The position numbers were made by a program, and so were the translations under genes. This document shows, piece by piece, positions 54,584 through 62,912 of a stretch of 64,000 bases of DNA (the first letter of the stretch is position 1; every line of letters starts with the position of its first letter). The notes under the pieces are model-generated. The model ran no database searches. It had not been told where the DNA came from and was given only the letters and a program-made list of their open reading frames with translations. The DNA is from AAA044-D11 sp009705075 (GTDB lineage: Bacteria; Actinomycetota; Actinomycetes; Nanopelagicales; Nanopelagicaceae). The stretch lies in the NCBI GenBank assembly GCA_965268675.1, contig OZ254179.1:868001-932000 (forward strand), given 5' to 3'.

Positions 54584-54766
54584 TTAAACCTCTACTACTT
54601 GGCGTGAGTTATAAGTACCGCAAGTTGGGCAAGCTGTGTGTTGCAACTTTGGTTGTTGGCACTGCGCGCAATTAGCAATTGCTGCAGGTGTTGTTTTCCA
54701 TGAGCTACGACGATGACGAGTGCGTGAGCGAGACATCTTTCGCTTTGGTACTGGCACTTTAGGCAC
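54584..54766 (-). CDS. rpmF: 50S ribosomal protein L32
   Basis: A 60-residue L32. The basic start MPKVPVPKRKMSRSRTRHRR is diagnostic, and two CxxC pairs (CAQCQ and CPTCG) show that this is the zinc-binding form. It lies between DUF177 and rnc, its usual place. Confidence 0.95.
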   Translation of the reverse strand: MPKVPVPKRKMSRSRTRHRRSSWKTTPAAIANCAQCQQPKLQHTACPTCGTYNSRQVVEV

Positions 54767-54853
54767 CCCTTTTTACTAATAAATTCATTACTTGAAGATG
54801 AATTACTGAAGGCGTAAGTATCCCTCAAACCTGCTGATATTCAAAAACGAGGA

Positions 54854-55453
54854 TTAAGCGCCCGTTGGCGGCTGGGTTCCACCCCAGTTCTCTAATCCGG
54901 CCCAGCGGATATCTACTGGGGCATGAGCATGGTCCTCCGGAAGCTCGATCCACTTGATGCCGCAATCTGGGCAAAGTCCCGGGCAATCTGGTGAGCAGAG
55001 CGGATTAATCGGAAGATTCAAAATTATTGCATCGCGAATTGGACCATCTAAATCAATCATCTCGCCATCCATTTGGCGCACTAAATCTTCATCTAAATCT
55101 TCTTCATCGCTTTTCTGCGGCCGTTTCTTACCTGGTTTATTCTTCTTGCGAGCCTGTCTCGGATCTTCTACATACTCATAGAGTTCTTGAAAGCTCTCAT
55201 CTACGCCATAAAACACCGCATCGAGACAGCGACCACATTCACCGCTTGCTTCAGTTCTTACAGTTGCGGTTGCAAGAATTCCCTCTGCTACAGATTCAAT
55301 CCGAAGGTCAATATCAATTGGTTCATCTGCAGCGATGGAGAGAACTTCAAAGCCGAGTTCCTCATGCGAATCAATTGTTAACTCATACTCCCGCATCTCA
55401 CCAGGGCGGCGCGGTAAATCATGAGTGTTAAAGAGGAAGGGGTTTTTAGCCAT
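54854..55453 (-). CDS. DUF177 (YceD) family protein
   Basis: A 199-residue YceD/DUF177 protein. Family members cluster with rpmF and are implicated in 23S rRNA accumulation or 50S assembly. FNTHDLPRRPGEMREYEL opens it, and SGECGRCLDAV and CSPDCPGLCPDCGIKW supply cysteines for a probable zinc site. A very acidic and basic linker (about 95-125) separates the halves. It overlaps nothing, and rpmF follows after 87 bases. Confidence 0.9.
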   Translation of the reverse strand: MAKNPFLFNTHDLPRRPGEMREYELTIDSHEELGFEVLSIAADEPIDIDLRIESVAEGILATATVRTEASGECGRCLDAVFYGVDESFQELYEYVEDPRQARKKNKPGKKRPQKSDEEDLDEDLVRQMDGEMIDLDGPIRDAIILNLPINPLCSPDCPGLCPDCGIKWIELPEDHAHAPVDIRWAGLENWGGTQPPTGA

Positions 55454-55460
55454 TTATGAC

Positions 55461-55940
55461 TTACTTATCGCCCAATTCTGAGAGCGCAGATTTAACATCC
55501 ACGCCGGCGAGTTGATCGCGGCCGCGATTAACTACTTCCATAGTTTTATGAAGGATAACTTCCAGCGTTGCTAGTCTTGAATCCACATAAGCATCAATTT
55601 CATTTTGTTGCTGCAGTGATTGTTCTGCAACTTCATCGAGAATTCTTCGGGCTTCACTACGGGCCGCCGTAACAATTTCAGTTTGAGAAATCAGCGCTTC
55701 AACTTCTTCGCGCGCATGTGCGATTATTTGATCAGCTTGAACTCTAGCTTCTTCAATTACTGCTTCATGATCTCTCACTATTTGTTGCGCACTCGCTAAA
55801 TCTGAAGGGAAGGCGGCTCTTGCGCTATCTAGAAGTTCGAGAATTTCGCCACGATGGAGGACGCAACTTGCTGAGAGTGGAACACCGCGGGCCTCTTCCA
55901 CCATTGAAATTGCAGTTTCTATTCGCTCTATAACTTCCAT
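55461..55940 (-). CDS. SepIVA-like DivIVA-family coiled-coil protein
   Basis: A 159-residue helical protein, almost entirely coiled coil after residue 30, starting MEVIERIETAISMVEEARGV. In mycobacteria the gene between coaD/rsmD and rnc encodes SepIVA, a DivIVA-like septum protein needed for division. The position and pattern match that, so a division role is inferred. Automatic annotation often mislabels it as ATP synthase subunit b. It starts 11 bases after coaD. Confidence 0.8.
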   Translation of the reverse strand: MEVIERIETAISMVEEARGVPLSASCVLHRGEILELLDSARAAFPSDLASAQQIVRDHEAVIEEARVQADQIIAHAREEVEALISQTEIVTAARSEARRILDEVAEQSLQQQNEIDAYVDSRLATLEVILHKTMEVVNRGRDQLAGVDVKSALSELGDK

Positions 55941-55951
55941 ACCTATCTCCT

Positions 55952-56431
55952 TTATTTTCCAGCCAAACGGCTTTTCAACCGCTCTAAAAGTATTGCAGGG
56001 ATATAACTTGATACATCGCCACCGTAACTGGCGATCTCCTTTACAAGTGAGGATGATAAAAATGAATGTGCTGGCGCCGTTGATAGGAAGAGAGTTTCGA
56101 CTCCTTGAAGTTGAAGATTGACTTGTGACATTTGAAGTTCATAGTCGAAGTCGGTAACCGCTCGTAAGCCCTTAACAATTATCGCGATATCGTTATTTTT
56201 GCAGTAATCAACTAGCAATCCAGACCACGAATCAACTTTCACATTTGGATATTGAGAGGTGACTTCCCTGGTCATCTCAATCCGTTCCTCTACAGTGAAA
56301 AGAGTCTTCTTCGTCTGATTAACCATCACGGCAATCGTCACTTCATCAAAAATAGAGCTCGCCCGCTTGATGATATCTAAGTGACCAAGAGTTATGGGAT
56401 CAAAAGTCCCGGGGCATACGACGCGCTTCAC
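55952..56431 (-). CDS. coaD: Phosphopantetheine adenylyltransferase
   Basis: A 159-residue nucleotidyltransferase for the fourth step of coenzyme A synthesis. The GTFDPITLGHLDIIKRA motif contains the T/HxGH nucleotide site, VKGLRAVTDFDYELQM is the substrate region, and FLSSSLVKEIASYGGDVSS is the other ATP-binding segment. The length is standard. It overlaps rsmD by four bases, the common coupling. Confidence 0.97.
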   Translation of the reverse strand: MKRVVCPGTFDPITLGHLDIIKRASSIFDEVTIAVMVNQTKKTLFTVEERIEMTREVTSQYPNVKVDSWSGLLVDYCKNNDIAIIVKGLRAVTDFDYELQMSQVNLQLQGVETLFLSTAPAHSFLSSSLVKEIASYGGDVSSYIPAILLERLKSRLAGK

Positions 56432-57003
56432 GGCAAAACGCTAGCAGAATACCCACCATAGAAGATACTTCCCTGCCCATATGAGCGGACTTTCTCTTCA
56501 ATAAATGGTTCTGGCCAAGCGAATTGTGCCTTCTTGGTCTCGCGCTCTATCGCAATAATTCCATTTCGCTTCAGCAAATTATTTGAATTAATTTCAGTTA
56601 ATATTTTTTCAATCTCACTATTCGCTAAATCGTAGGGCGGATCCATAAATATGATGTCGAAAGAAATCTGATGAGGGGTGGCCACAAATCGTTCTGCAGT
56701 AGATGTAATCACTGTGAATTTTCCACTTGGATTAGAGACTAGTTCAAAGTTCTTAGCGGCAATCCCTGCAGTTGGTGAATGATCTTCGACTGAATAGACA
56801 TTGGCAGCGCCACGTGAAAGTGCCTCTACTCCTACGGCACCTGAACCAGAGAATAAATCTAAGAAATTTAACTCACTCATGGAACCAAATTCAGAATCTA
56901 AAGAGGAGAAAAGACCTTCTCGAGCGCGATCAGATGTGGGCCGAGTTTTACCGGTAGGAGAAAACAAAGTCTTCCCCTTGCTGCTCCCGGCAATAATTCT
57001 CAT
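56428..57003 (-). CDS. rsmD: 16S rRNA (guanine-966-N2)-methyltransferase
   Basis: A 191-residue SAM methyltransferase of the RsmD family, which modifies G966 of 16S rRNA. MRIIAGSSKGKTL and RPTSDRAREGLFSSL open it, FLDLFSGSGAVGVEALSRGA is the SAM-binding loop, and FMDPPYDL is the catalytic DPPY motif. It lies between recG and coaD on the same strand. Confidence 0.95.
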   Translation of the reverse strand: MRIIAGSSKGKTLFSPTGKTRPTSDRAREGLFSSLDSEFGSMSELNFLDLFSGSGAVGVEALSRGAANVYSVEDHSPTAGIAAKNFELVSNPSGKFTVITSTAERFVATPHQISFDIIFMDPPYDLANSEIEKILTEINSNNLLKRNGIIAIERETKKAQFAWPEPFIEEKVRSYGQGSIFYGGYSASVLP

Positions 57004-57020
57004 TGGTGAACCGTAACGCG

Positions 57021-59243
57021 CTAACCCTTATCTAAGAAAGCGGACCGCTCTTCCTCTTTCAAAATACCTACCTGGACCGCTAACGCAGGATACTTTGCCA
57101 ATTTAGGATCGGTTGCAATCAAATTTGTTGCTACTCGTCTCGCCTGTTCTATAAGTTCTTCATCTCGTAAAACTCGAAGCAGTCGCAGATGGGACTTCGT
57201 TCCAGATTGGGCACGTCCTAATACATCGCCTTCACGTCGTTGATCTAAATCAATTCTTGATAATTCAAAGCCATCTAAAGTTCCAGCTACGGCAGTGAGA
57301 CGCGCCATTGCAGGCGAATCCTCAGAAGCGCCAGAAACCAATAAACAGAGGCCAGGTGTACCACCGCGACCAACTCGACCGCGAAGTTGGTGGAGTTGTG
57401 AAACACCAAATCGATCCGCATCCATAATCACCATCATTGACGCATTAGGAACATCCACGCCCACTTCAATTACGGTAGTTGCGACGAGAACATCAATCTT
57501 GCCCTCAGCAAAGGCGCTCATCGTTTGATCTTTTAACTCTGAACTCTGACGGCCATGAAGTGGCGCAAGTTTTAAACCTTTGAGGGCGCCAGTTGCTAAT
57601 TTTGGAGCAAGTTCCTCAACGCTGGACATTTTTTCAGACCCTTCTAGCTCCTCACTAGTTATCTCATCACCCATTAATTTTGCCATTGCTATATCAGCCT
57701 TAGAGATTTTAACTTTCGTATCATCGCTCTCACCGTCTGATATTCGCGGTGCGACAATGTAAACCTGATGCCCCTTGGCTACTTCCTCTTTAACTCGCAC
57801 CCAGGCACGATCTAAGAAGTGAGGTTTCTCTAAAACCGGAATCACATGGGTTTCTATTGGGGTTCGCCCACTTGGTAGCTGGCGAAGAGTGGAAACATCC
57901 AAGTCACCAAATATCGTCATGGCAACTGTTCGTGGAATTGGTGTCGCAGTCATTACAAGAAGATGTGGTGGTTTATTCGCTTTCATTCGCAGCGCATCTC
58001 GCTGTTCAACACCAAATCTATGTTGTTCATCAACTACAACTAAAGCTAAGTCACTAAAGTCAACACTTTCGCTTATGAGCGCATGAGTTCCAATAACTAT
58101 TCCGGCTTCGCCATTGCTTATTCGTCCAAGCGCTTCGCGTTTCTGGGATGCGCTCATCGATCCAGTTAAAAGTGCGAGTTGAGTTCCTGCACCACTCCCT
58201 TGCAAGGTTCCTGCTTCTCCTAAATCACCGAGTAGCTTTGCAATTGTTTTAAAATGTTGTGTTGCTAAAACTTCGGTCGGCGCAAGAAGGGCGGCTTGGC
58301 CACCCGACTCAATAACAGAGAGCATCGCCCTAAGTGCAATCACCGTTTTGCCGGAACCAACTTCACCTTGAAGCAATCGATGCATTGGATGAGGCTGTTG
58401 CATATCTTCGGCAATCTCGTTGTTTACTTCAATTTGGCCATCGGTATATTTAAATGGCAATCTATCTTCGAAAACACTTACCAACCCATCCGTCGAAATA
58501 CTTCGCGGCGTAGCATCAAGTTCTTTAAGTTCTGCACGTCGACCAGCAAGTAAAAGCTGCAGCAAAATTGCTTCATCGAAAGTTAAGCGAAGTCGTGCTA
58601 AATCTGCCGCTTCAATTGAGTCAGGTTTATGGATTGAGATGAAAGCTTCTTTTAGCGTTGGGTATCCAAATTCTTTGATTACGCTCTCGGGAAGATAATC
58701 TTCAACTTCATCGAGAGAATCCAGAACTAAATCAACACACTGAGAAATTTTCCAAGATGGCATCTTTCCGCCAGCTGGATAAACCGGTAAATACTTTCCA
58801 GCAAAGGCCGCGAGCGCGGAATCGACATCATCGCCATCTGGAATCAATTGATAATCTGGATGAGAAAGTTGGCGCTTGCCATTAAACGAGCCGACCTTGC
58901 CGGCAAACATCCCAGTCTTACCAATCTTCAACTCTTTCTCTCGCCACGGTTGATTAAAGAAAGTAAGTGACATCACTGCGCTGCCATCGGTCACGTTTAC
59001 TTCTAAAATATTACGACCATTAGCGCGCCGAGTTTTTACTGCAGCTATTTCCGCTAGAACGGTTACTTCATCGCCCTCTAAGAGTCCGGAAATATCAGAG
59101 AATTCACCACGAACTACATATCGCCTTGGGTAATGGCGAAGTAGGTCCTCGATGGTCTCCATCCCGAATACCTTGGCAAGGGCATCGGCAGTCCTATCTC
59201 CGATTACCGCCTTGAGGCGATCTGAAATGCTGGCCATGGGCAT
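57021..59243 (-). CDS. recG: ATP-dependent DNA helicase RecG
   Basis: A 740-residue branch-migrating helicase that remodels stalled forks and Holliday junctions. The N-terminal wedge domain (about 1-190, with an OB fold) is followed by Walker A in GEVGSGKTVIALRAML, Walker B in VVVDEQHRFG, VMTATPIPRT, and the C-terminal helicase motifs VATTVIEVGVDVPNA and QLRGRVGRGG. An in-frame ATG two codons in is possible. It is divergent from rpmB. Confidence 0.95.
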   Translation of the reverse strand: MPMASISDRLKAVIGDRTADALAKVFGMETIEDLLRHYPRRYVVRGEFSDISGLLEGDEVTVLAEIAAVKTRRANGRNILEVNVTDGSAVMSLTFFNQPWREKELKIGKTGMFAGKVGSFNGKRQLSHPDYQLIPDGDDVDSALAAFAGKYLPVYPAGGKMPSWKISQCVDLVLDSLDEVEDYLPESVIKEFGYPTLKEAFISIHKPDSIEAADLARLRLTFDEAILLQLLLAGRRAELKELDATPRSISTDGLVSVFEDRLPFKYTDGQIEVNNEIAEDMQQPHPMHRLLQGEVGSGKTVIALRAMLSVIESGGQAALLAPTEVLATQHFKTIAKLLGDLGEAGTLQGSGAGTQLALLTGSMSASQKREALGRISNGEAGIVIGTHALISESVDFSDLALVVVDEQHRFGVEQRDALRMKANKPPHLLVMTATPIPRTVAMTIFGDLDVSTLRQLPSGRTPIETHVIPVLEKPHFLDRAWVRVKEEVAKGHQVYIVAPRISDGESDDTKVKISKADIAMAKLMGDEITSEELEGSEKMSSVEELAPKLATGALKGLKLAPLHGRQSSELKDQTMSAFAEGKIDVLVATTVIEVGVDVPNASMMVIMDADRFGVSQLHQLRGRVGRGGTPGLCLLVSGASEDSPAMARLTAVAGTLDGFELSRIDLDQRREGDVLGRAQSGTKSHLRLLRVLRDEELIEQARRVATNLIATDPKLAKYPALAVQVGILKEEERSAFLDKG

Positions 59244-59289
59244 ATCTTCTCGCGCGGATTAGCCAATCCCTGCGTAGACGGGGTAATCT

Positions 59290-59317
59290 TTGCGACTTAT
59301 TGCGAAACCCGTAATTT
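59290..59317 (+). promoter_or_regulatory. Candidate promoter for rpmB
   Basis: TTGCGA (59290-59295) and TAATTT (59312-59317) are separated by 16 bases and lie just before the AAGGGAG ribosome binding site of rpmB. The predicted 5' leader would be very short. Confidence 0.35.
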
Positions 59318-59341
59318 AACTTGATTCAAGGGAGAAATACC

Positions 59342-59527
59342 GTGTCCTCAAACTGCGATATCTGCGGCAAGGGTCCTAGCTTCGGCAACAAGGTCTCCCA
59401 CTCAATGCGCAAGACCCGTCGTCGCTGGAATCCAAATATCCAACGCGTACGTACTCTTGTTGGTGGAACACCTAAGCGTCAGAACGTATGCGCTTCATGC
59501 TTAAAGGCTGGAAAAGTAACTCGTTAA
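59342..59527 (+). CDS. rpmB: 50S ribosomal protein L28
   Basis: A 61-residue L28. CDICGKGPSFGNKVSHSMRK, then RRRWNPNIQRVRTL, is diagnostic. The four cysteines (CDICG near the start and CASCLK near the end) show the zinc-binding form. I chose the GTG at 59342 because AAGGGAG lies about seven bases upstream and L28 then begins as expected; a start seven codons earlier adds a non-conserved leader. It is the only plus-strand gene in about 22 kb, divergent from recG. Confidence 0.94.
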   Translation: MSSNCDICGKGPSFGNKVSHSMRKTRRRWNPNIQRVRTLVGGTPKRQNVCASCLKAGKVTR

Positions 59528-59539
59528 TTCTGCTTTAAC

Positions 59540-60562
59540 TTAAAAAGCTGTTGTGTAACCGTTGATGGCTGGTTGGCCGCCGAGGTGCACATAAAGAACT
59601 TTCGAACCCTCTTTAAAATATCCCTCTTTAATTAAATCAATCATTCCTGCCATCGATTTACCTTCATAAACTGGATCGGTAATCATTCCTTCAAGTTTTC
59701 CAACCAACTTTATGGCTTCTATCGTTCTTGGCCCGGCAACTCCGTAAATTCCATCATGCCAACGATCCAAAAGAACTATTTCAGAATCTCTTAGCTCGCG
59801 ACCGAGATCAATCGCTGCCGCCGTGCGAGACGCAATTCGCTTTATCTGATCCCAAGTTTTCTCAACAGTTGCCGAAGCATCAATTCCAATAACTGATTCC
59901 GCTCTATTGGAATGCGCAAAGCCCGCAATCATTCCGCCTTGCGAAGATCCGGTTACGGAACAGACAATAAAGTTATCAAATTTGAAACCGAGTTCTGCTT
60001 CTTGATCTTCTACTTCAAATGCCCAGCCTGCAAAACCGTGGCCCCCAAGTGGATGGTCCGATGCCCCGGCTGGGATTGCATAAGGTTTACCACCGCGGGC
60101 AATTACATCAGCGATTGCTTCTTCCCAAGATTTTCTAAAGCCGATATCAAAACCTGCTGGATCTAGGCGAACTTCGGCTCCCATAATGCGACTTAATAAA
60201 ATATTTCCGGTTTTCTCATAATTAACTTCATCCCAATCAACCCAATGCTCTTGCACCAGTACGCACTTAAGGCCGAGATGCGCAGCAACTGCTGCAACTT
60301 GACGGGTGTGATTCGATTGGACTCCACCGATTGATACTAGAGTGTCGCAACCTTGTGCCAGCGCTTCAGCTGCTAGATATTCAAGTTTGCGAGTTTTATT
60401 TCCACCATACGCAAGTCCAGAATTAACATCTTCACGTTTCGCCCAAATTTCAACCTTTCCACCAAGGTGTTCGGTAAGGCGATCAAGTCGTTGAAGTGGC
60501 GATGGGCCAAAAGTAAGTTTCTCTTTTGGGAATGATTCAAGTTTGGCTCTAGACATTTGCAA
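59540..60562 (-). CDS. acdS: 1-aminocyclopropane-1-carboxylate (ACC) deaminase
   Basis: A 340-residue fold-type II PLP enzyme. The Schiff-base Lys56 is in GGNKTRK and Ser83 in VQSNHTRQ. Tyr299-Glu300 in DPVYEGKSMAGM and Leu327 in HLGGQPA match, at a constant offset of five, the residues Lys51, Ser78, Tyr294, Glu295 and Leu322 that define true ACC deaminase. D-cysteine desulfhydrases, its close relatives, differ at the Tyr-Glu and Leu positions. The enzyme opens the ring of ACC to give 2-oxobutanoate and ammonia. Another start lies at codon 3. No obvious operon partner is present. Confidence 0.87.
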   Translation of the reverse strand: MQMSRAKLESFPKEKLTFGPSPLQRLDRLTEHLGGKVEIWAKREDVNSGLAYGGNKTRKLEYLAAEALAQGCDTLVSIGGVQSNHTRQVAAVAAHLGLKCVLVQEHWVDWDEVNYEKTGNILLSRIMGAEVRLDPAGFDIGFRKSWEEAIADVIARGGKPYAIPAGASDHPLGGHGFAGWAFEVEDQEAELGFKFDNFIVCSVTGSSQGGMIAGFAHSNRAESVIGIDASATVEKTWDQIKRIASRTAAAIDLGRELRDSEIVLLDRWHDGIYGVAGPRTIEAIKLVGKLEGMITDPVYEGKSMAGMIDLIKEGYFKEGSKVLYVHLGGQPAINGYTTAF

Positions 60563-60578
60563 ATACTCTCACAGTAAA

Positions 60579-61484
60579 TTAGAAATGGCGAAAGCCTTTG
60601 ACTGAAAAATTTGCAATCCCTGGAACCTTAACTTCAGAGCCGGTAACAACTCGGCCAATCGTGTAAGCGCCGACAGGAATCCCTCCGGAAGTAGTCGCAA
60701 CAAAGATGTGGTCCTCACCGCCAGTTAACACAAATTCCCAAATATTTGAGCCAGCGGCGGCTGATAGTTCGGGAAATCCTGGAATAGATTCAATTGCCTT
60801 TACATCTACTTCAATTCCAACTTCCGAAGATGTTGCTATGTGATTTAGCTCTGAGAGCAATCCATCACTGACATCACACATGGCGCTAACGTTTCGAAAT
60901 TTACGAGCAAGTTGATAGTTAACTTCAGGTTTCAAGTGAGCTCTAATGTAAGGGGAATTGGATTCACCCTTACCTAATTGGTGCAATCCAAGTGCAGATT
61001 TTCCAGGCAGTCCAGAGATAATTACGGCATCGCCAACTTTCGCGCCAGCTCTTTTGATTGGATTTTCGACTTCACCGAGCGCGGTAATTGAAATGACTAA
61101 TTGCTCTGCACGAGAAATATCACCACCAATAATTGCGGCGCCAACCAAATCTGCTTCACTTTTAATACCTTGCGCTAGCTCTTGAATTTCCGCAATTCCA
61201 AAATCTTTTGTTAACCCAGCACTCACCAGCAAATATCTAGGATCGCCACCCATCGCAAAAATATCTGCCAAGTTAGCCGCTGCGATTTTTGCACCGATGT
61301 CGTGCAAGTTTGACCATCTGCGATTGAAGTGAACACCTTCAACTGCCATATCCGTGGCTGCAACCAGATTTTGAGTGCTAGCTTTAATTACTGCGCCATC
61401 ATCGCCAATTCCCACGATTAATTTAGGATCAGAAACGGTAAATATCTTGGAGAGCGCGGCTATAAGTTCGGTCTCTGAAGCCAA
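60579..61484 (-). CDS. thiL: Thiamine-monophosphate kinase
   Basis: A 301-residue ThiL that phosphorylates thiamine monophosphate to the active diphosphate. IVGIGDDGAVIKAS and AATDMAVEGVHFNRRW carry the metal-binding Asp residues, then AAANLADIFAMGGDPRYLLV and SALGLHQLG. I set the start at the TTG at 61484, where AAGGAG (rc of 61492-61497) sits seven bases upstream and the protein begins LASETELIAALSKIF, as ThiL should. The longer frame adds a 42-residue leader with no relation to the family. Confidence 0.93.
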   Translation of the reverse strand: MASETELIAALSKIFTVSDPKLIVGIGDDGAVIKASTQNLVAATDMAVEGVHFNRRWSNLHDIGAKIAAANLADIFAMGGDPRYLLVSAGLTKDFGIAEIQELAQGIKSEADLVGAAIIGGDISRAEQLVISITALGEVENPIKRAGAKVGDAVIISGLPGKSALGLHQLGKGESNSPYIRAHLKPEVNYQLARKFRNVSAMCDVSDGLLSELNHIATSSEVGIEVDVKAIESIPGFPELSAAAGSNIWEFVLTGGEDHIFVATTSGGIPVGAYTIGRVVTGSEVKVPGIANFSVKGFRHF

Positions 61485-61615
61485 TTCGCATCTCCTTTCG
61501 TGTTGCCCGAAGCAATCTTTGAAAATATTAATTCCCAAACTAACTCTAGAGGCGGTAGCCTTTAACTCTGCAATCACGACGCTGTGGAAAGCAGAAATAT
61601 TTAGGAGCACCCCAA

Positions 61616-61852
61616 ATGTCAGTTCAGGTCTACATTCTCATTCAAACTGAAGTCGGCAAGGCATCGAGCGTTGCTAAATCCGTCTCTGAAATTACCGGCG
61701 TAACTTTGGCTGAAGGCGTTACAGGTCCTTACGATGTAATCATGCGAGCCGAATCACCAAGCATGGAAGAACTCGGACGTGCAATCTTGTCTAAGGTTCA
61801 AGCCGTTCCAGGTATTACTCGCACTCTCACCTGCCCAGTAACTACTTACTAA
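61616..61852 (+). CDS. Lrp/AsnC-type RAM domain protein without HTH
   Basis: A 78-residue protein that is only the ligand-binding (RAM) half of an Lrp/AsnC regulator: VYILIQTEVGKASSVAKSV, EGVTGPYDVIMRAE, and a VPGITRTLTCPV end. No DNA-binding domain is present, so it may sense an amino acid and act through partners, or bind a regulator. Similar proteins sit next to thiL or ddl in many Actinobacteria. It is divergent from thiL and has an AGGAG ribosome binding site. Confidence 0.87.
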   Translation: MSVQVYILIQTEVGKASSVAKSVSEITGVTLAEGVTGPYDVIMRAESPSMEELGRAILSKVQAVPGITRTLTCPVTTY

Positions 61853-61857
61853 TCTCT

Positions 61858-61874
61858 CTTTAAGTTCCTTAAAG
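61858..61874. repeat. AT-rich perfect hairpin between convergent Lrp-like gene and ddl
   Basis: CTTTAAG (61858-61864) and CTTAAAG (61868-61874) pair across a TTC loop, filling most of the 22-base gap. With little GC and no long T tract it would be a weak terminator at best. It resembles the hairpin at the trkA/DUF3159 junction. Confidence 0.4.
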
Positions 61875-62912
61875 CTAGCGCGTCACATTCAATGGGCGCG
61901 CTATAGCGGCCTCAATTAGGTTTGTTATCAACTCGGTATAACTAATTCCGCCAGCTGCCCACAACTTAGGAAATACTGAAGTTGCGGTGAAACCTGGCAT
62001 GGTATTTATCTCATTAATTATTATCTTGGTTCCGGTATAAAAGAAATCGACTCGTGCCAGCCCCTCGCAACCAAGGGCATCAAATGCCAAGGTCGCATAG
62101 TTCTGAATTTCTTCCTGCACTCCGAAAGGTAGGTGCACTGGAACAATTACCTCAGTTGAATCATCTAAGTACTTTGCTTCAAAATCATAAAACTCGTGGT
62201 CGCCCAAGATTTTTATCTCACCAACAGGAGATGAAAGCGCTACTCCATTAACCTGAAGTACTGCACATTCAATCTCTCGGCCCACAATTGCGCTTTCAAC
62301 TAAGACTTTGGTATCAAATTGCAGTGCAAAATTTATTGCGGTCTTCAGTTCTTTAACGCTTTTAACTTTGCTAGTCCCGCGGCTTGATCCGCTGCGCGCT
62401 GGCTTTACGAAAAGTGGATTTCCAAATTCAGTAGCACTTGCGAGAATCCGAACTTCATCCACTTGCCAGTCCCGCTCATGAATTACCATTCCTGGAGCAA
62501 CTTCTAAACCATGTGCTTGAAATATTGGTTTCGCAAAAGACTTATCCATTCCAGCAGCGCTTGCTAAAACACCTGAACCAACATATTTAATGCCAGCCAT
62601 TTCGCACTGACCTTGAAATGTTCCGTCCTCACCATAAGGTCCATGCAGTACCGGAAAGAGCAGATCAACGTTAAGGCTTTCAATGCTAGTTTCGGGCAAA
62701 TCAGAACTTATCTCCGGCAAATTCTTGCCATCGATTGTTAACGGATAATCTGCTGGTGGTAATACCCAATTACCGGCTTTAGTGATGCCAATTAATAGTG
62801 GCTCATACTTATCTCGGTCGATTGCGGATAAAACCCCGGCAGCTGAAATGCATGAAATCTCATGTTCACTGGACTTGCCACCACAAACTATTCCGACTTT
62901 TATTCTGCTCAT
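61875..62912 (-). CDS. ddl: D-alanine-D-alanine ligase
   Basis: A 345-residue ATP-grasp enzyme that makes the D-Ala-D-Ala dipeptide for peptidoglycan. VGIVCGGKSSEHEISCISA opens it. LLFPVLHGPYGEDGTFQG, PLFVKPARSGSSRGTSKV and the C-terminal EINTMPGFTATSVFPKLW contain the ATP and Mg sites. The length is standard. Its first base is the last of the gpsA stop, so the two are coupled. Confidence 0.96.
   Translation of the reverse strand: MSRIKVGIVCGGKSSEHEISCISAAGVLSAIDRDKYEPLLIGITKAGNWVLPPADYPLTIDGKNLPEISSDLPETSIESLNVDLLFPVLHGPYGEDGTFQGQCEMAGIKYVGSGVLASAAGMDKSFAKPIFQAHGLEVAPGMVIHERDWQVDEVRILASATEFGNPLFVKPARSGSSRGTSKVKSVKELKTAINFALQFDTKVLVESAIVGREIECAVLQVNGVALSSPVGEIKILGDHEFYDFEAKYLDDSTEVIVPVHLPFGVQEEIQNYATLAFDALGCEGLARVDFFYTGTKIIINEINTMPGFTATSVFPKLWAAGGISYTELITNLIEAAIARPLNVTR

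Noticed and set aside
43108..59243. Many plus-strand open frames opposite smc, glnD, recG and other long genes
   Set aside because: They are antisense shadows with low-complexity Ser/Arg-rich translations and no ribosome binding sites.
59540..60562. D-cysteine desulfhydrase as the preferred name
   Set aside because: The Tyr-Glu pair and the Leu of the HLGG segment are those of ACC deaminase.
61485..61610. N-terminal extension of thiL
   Set aside because: The 42 residues before the TTG at 61484 are unrelated to ThiL and would cover the divergent promoter region.
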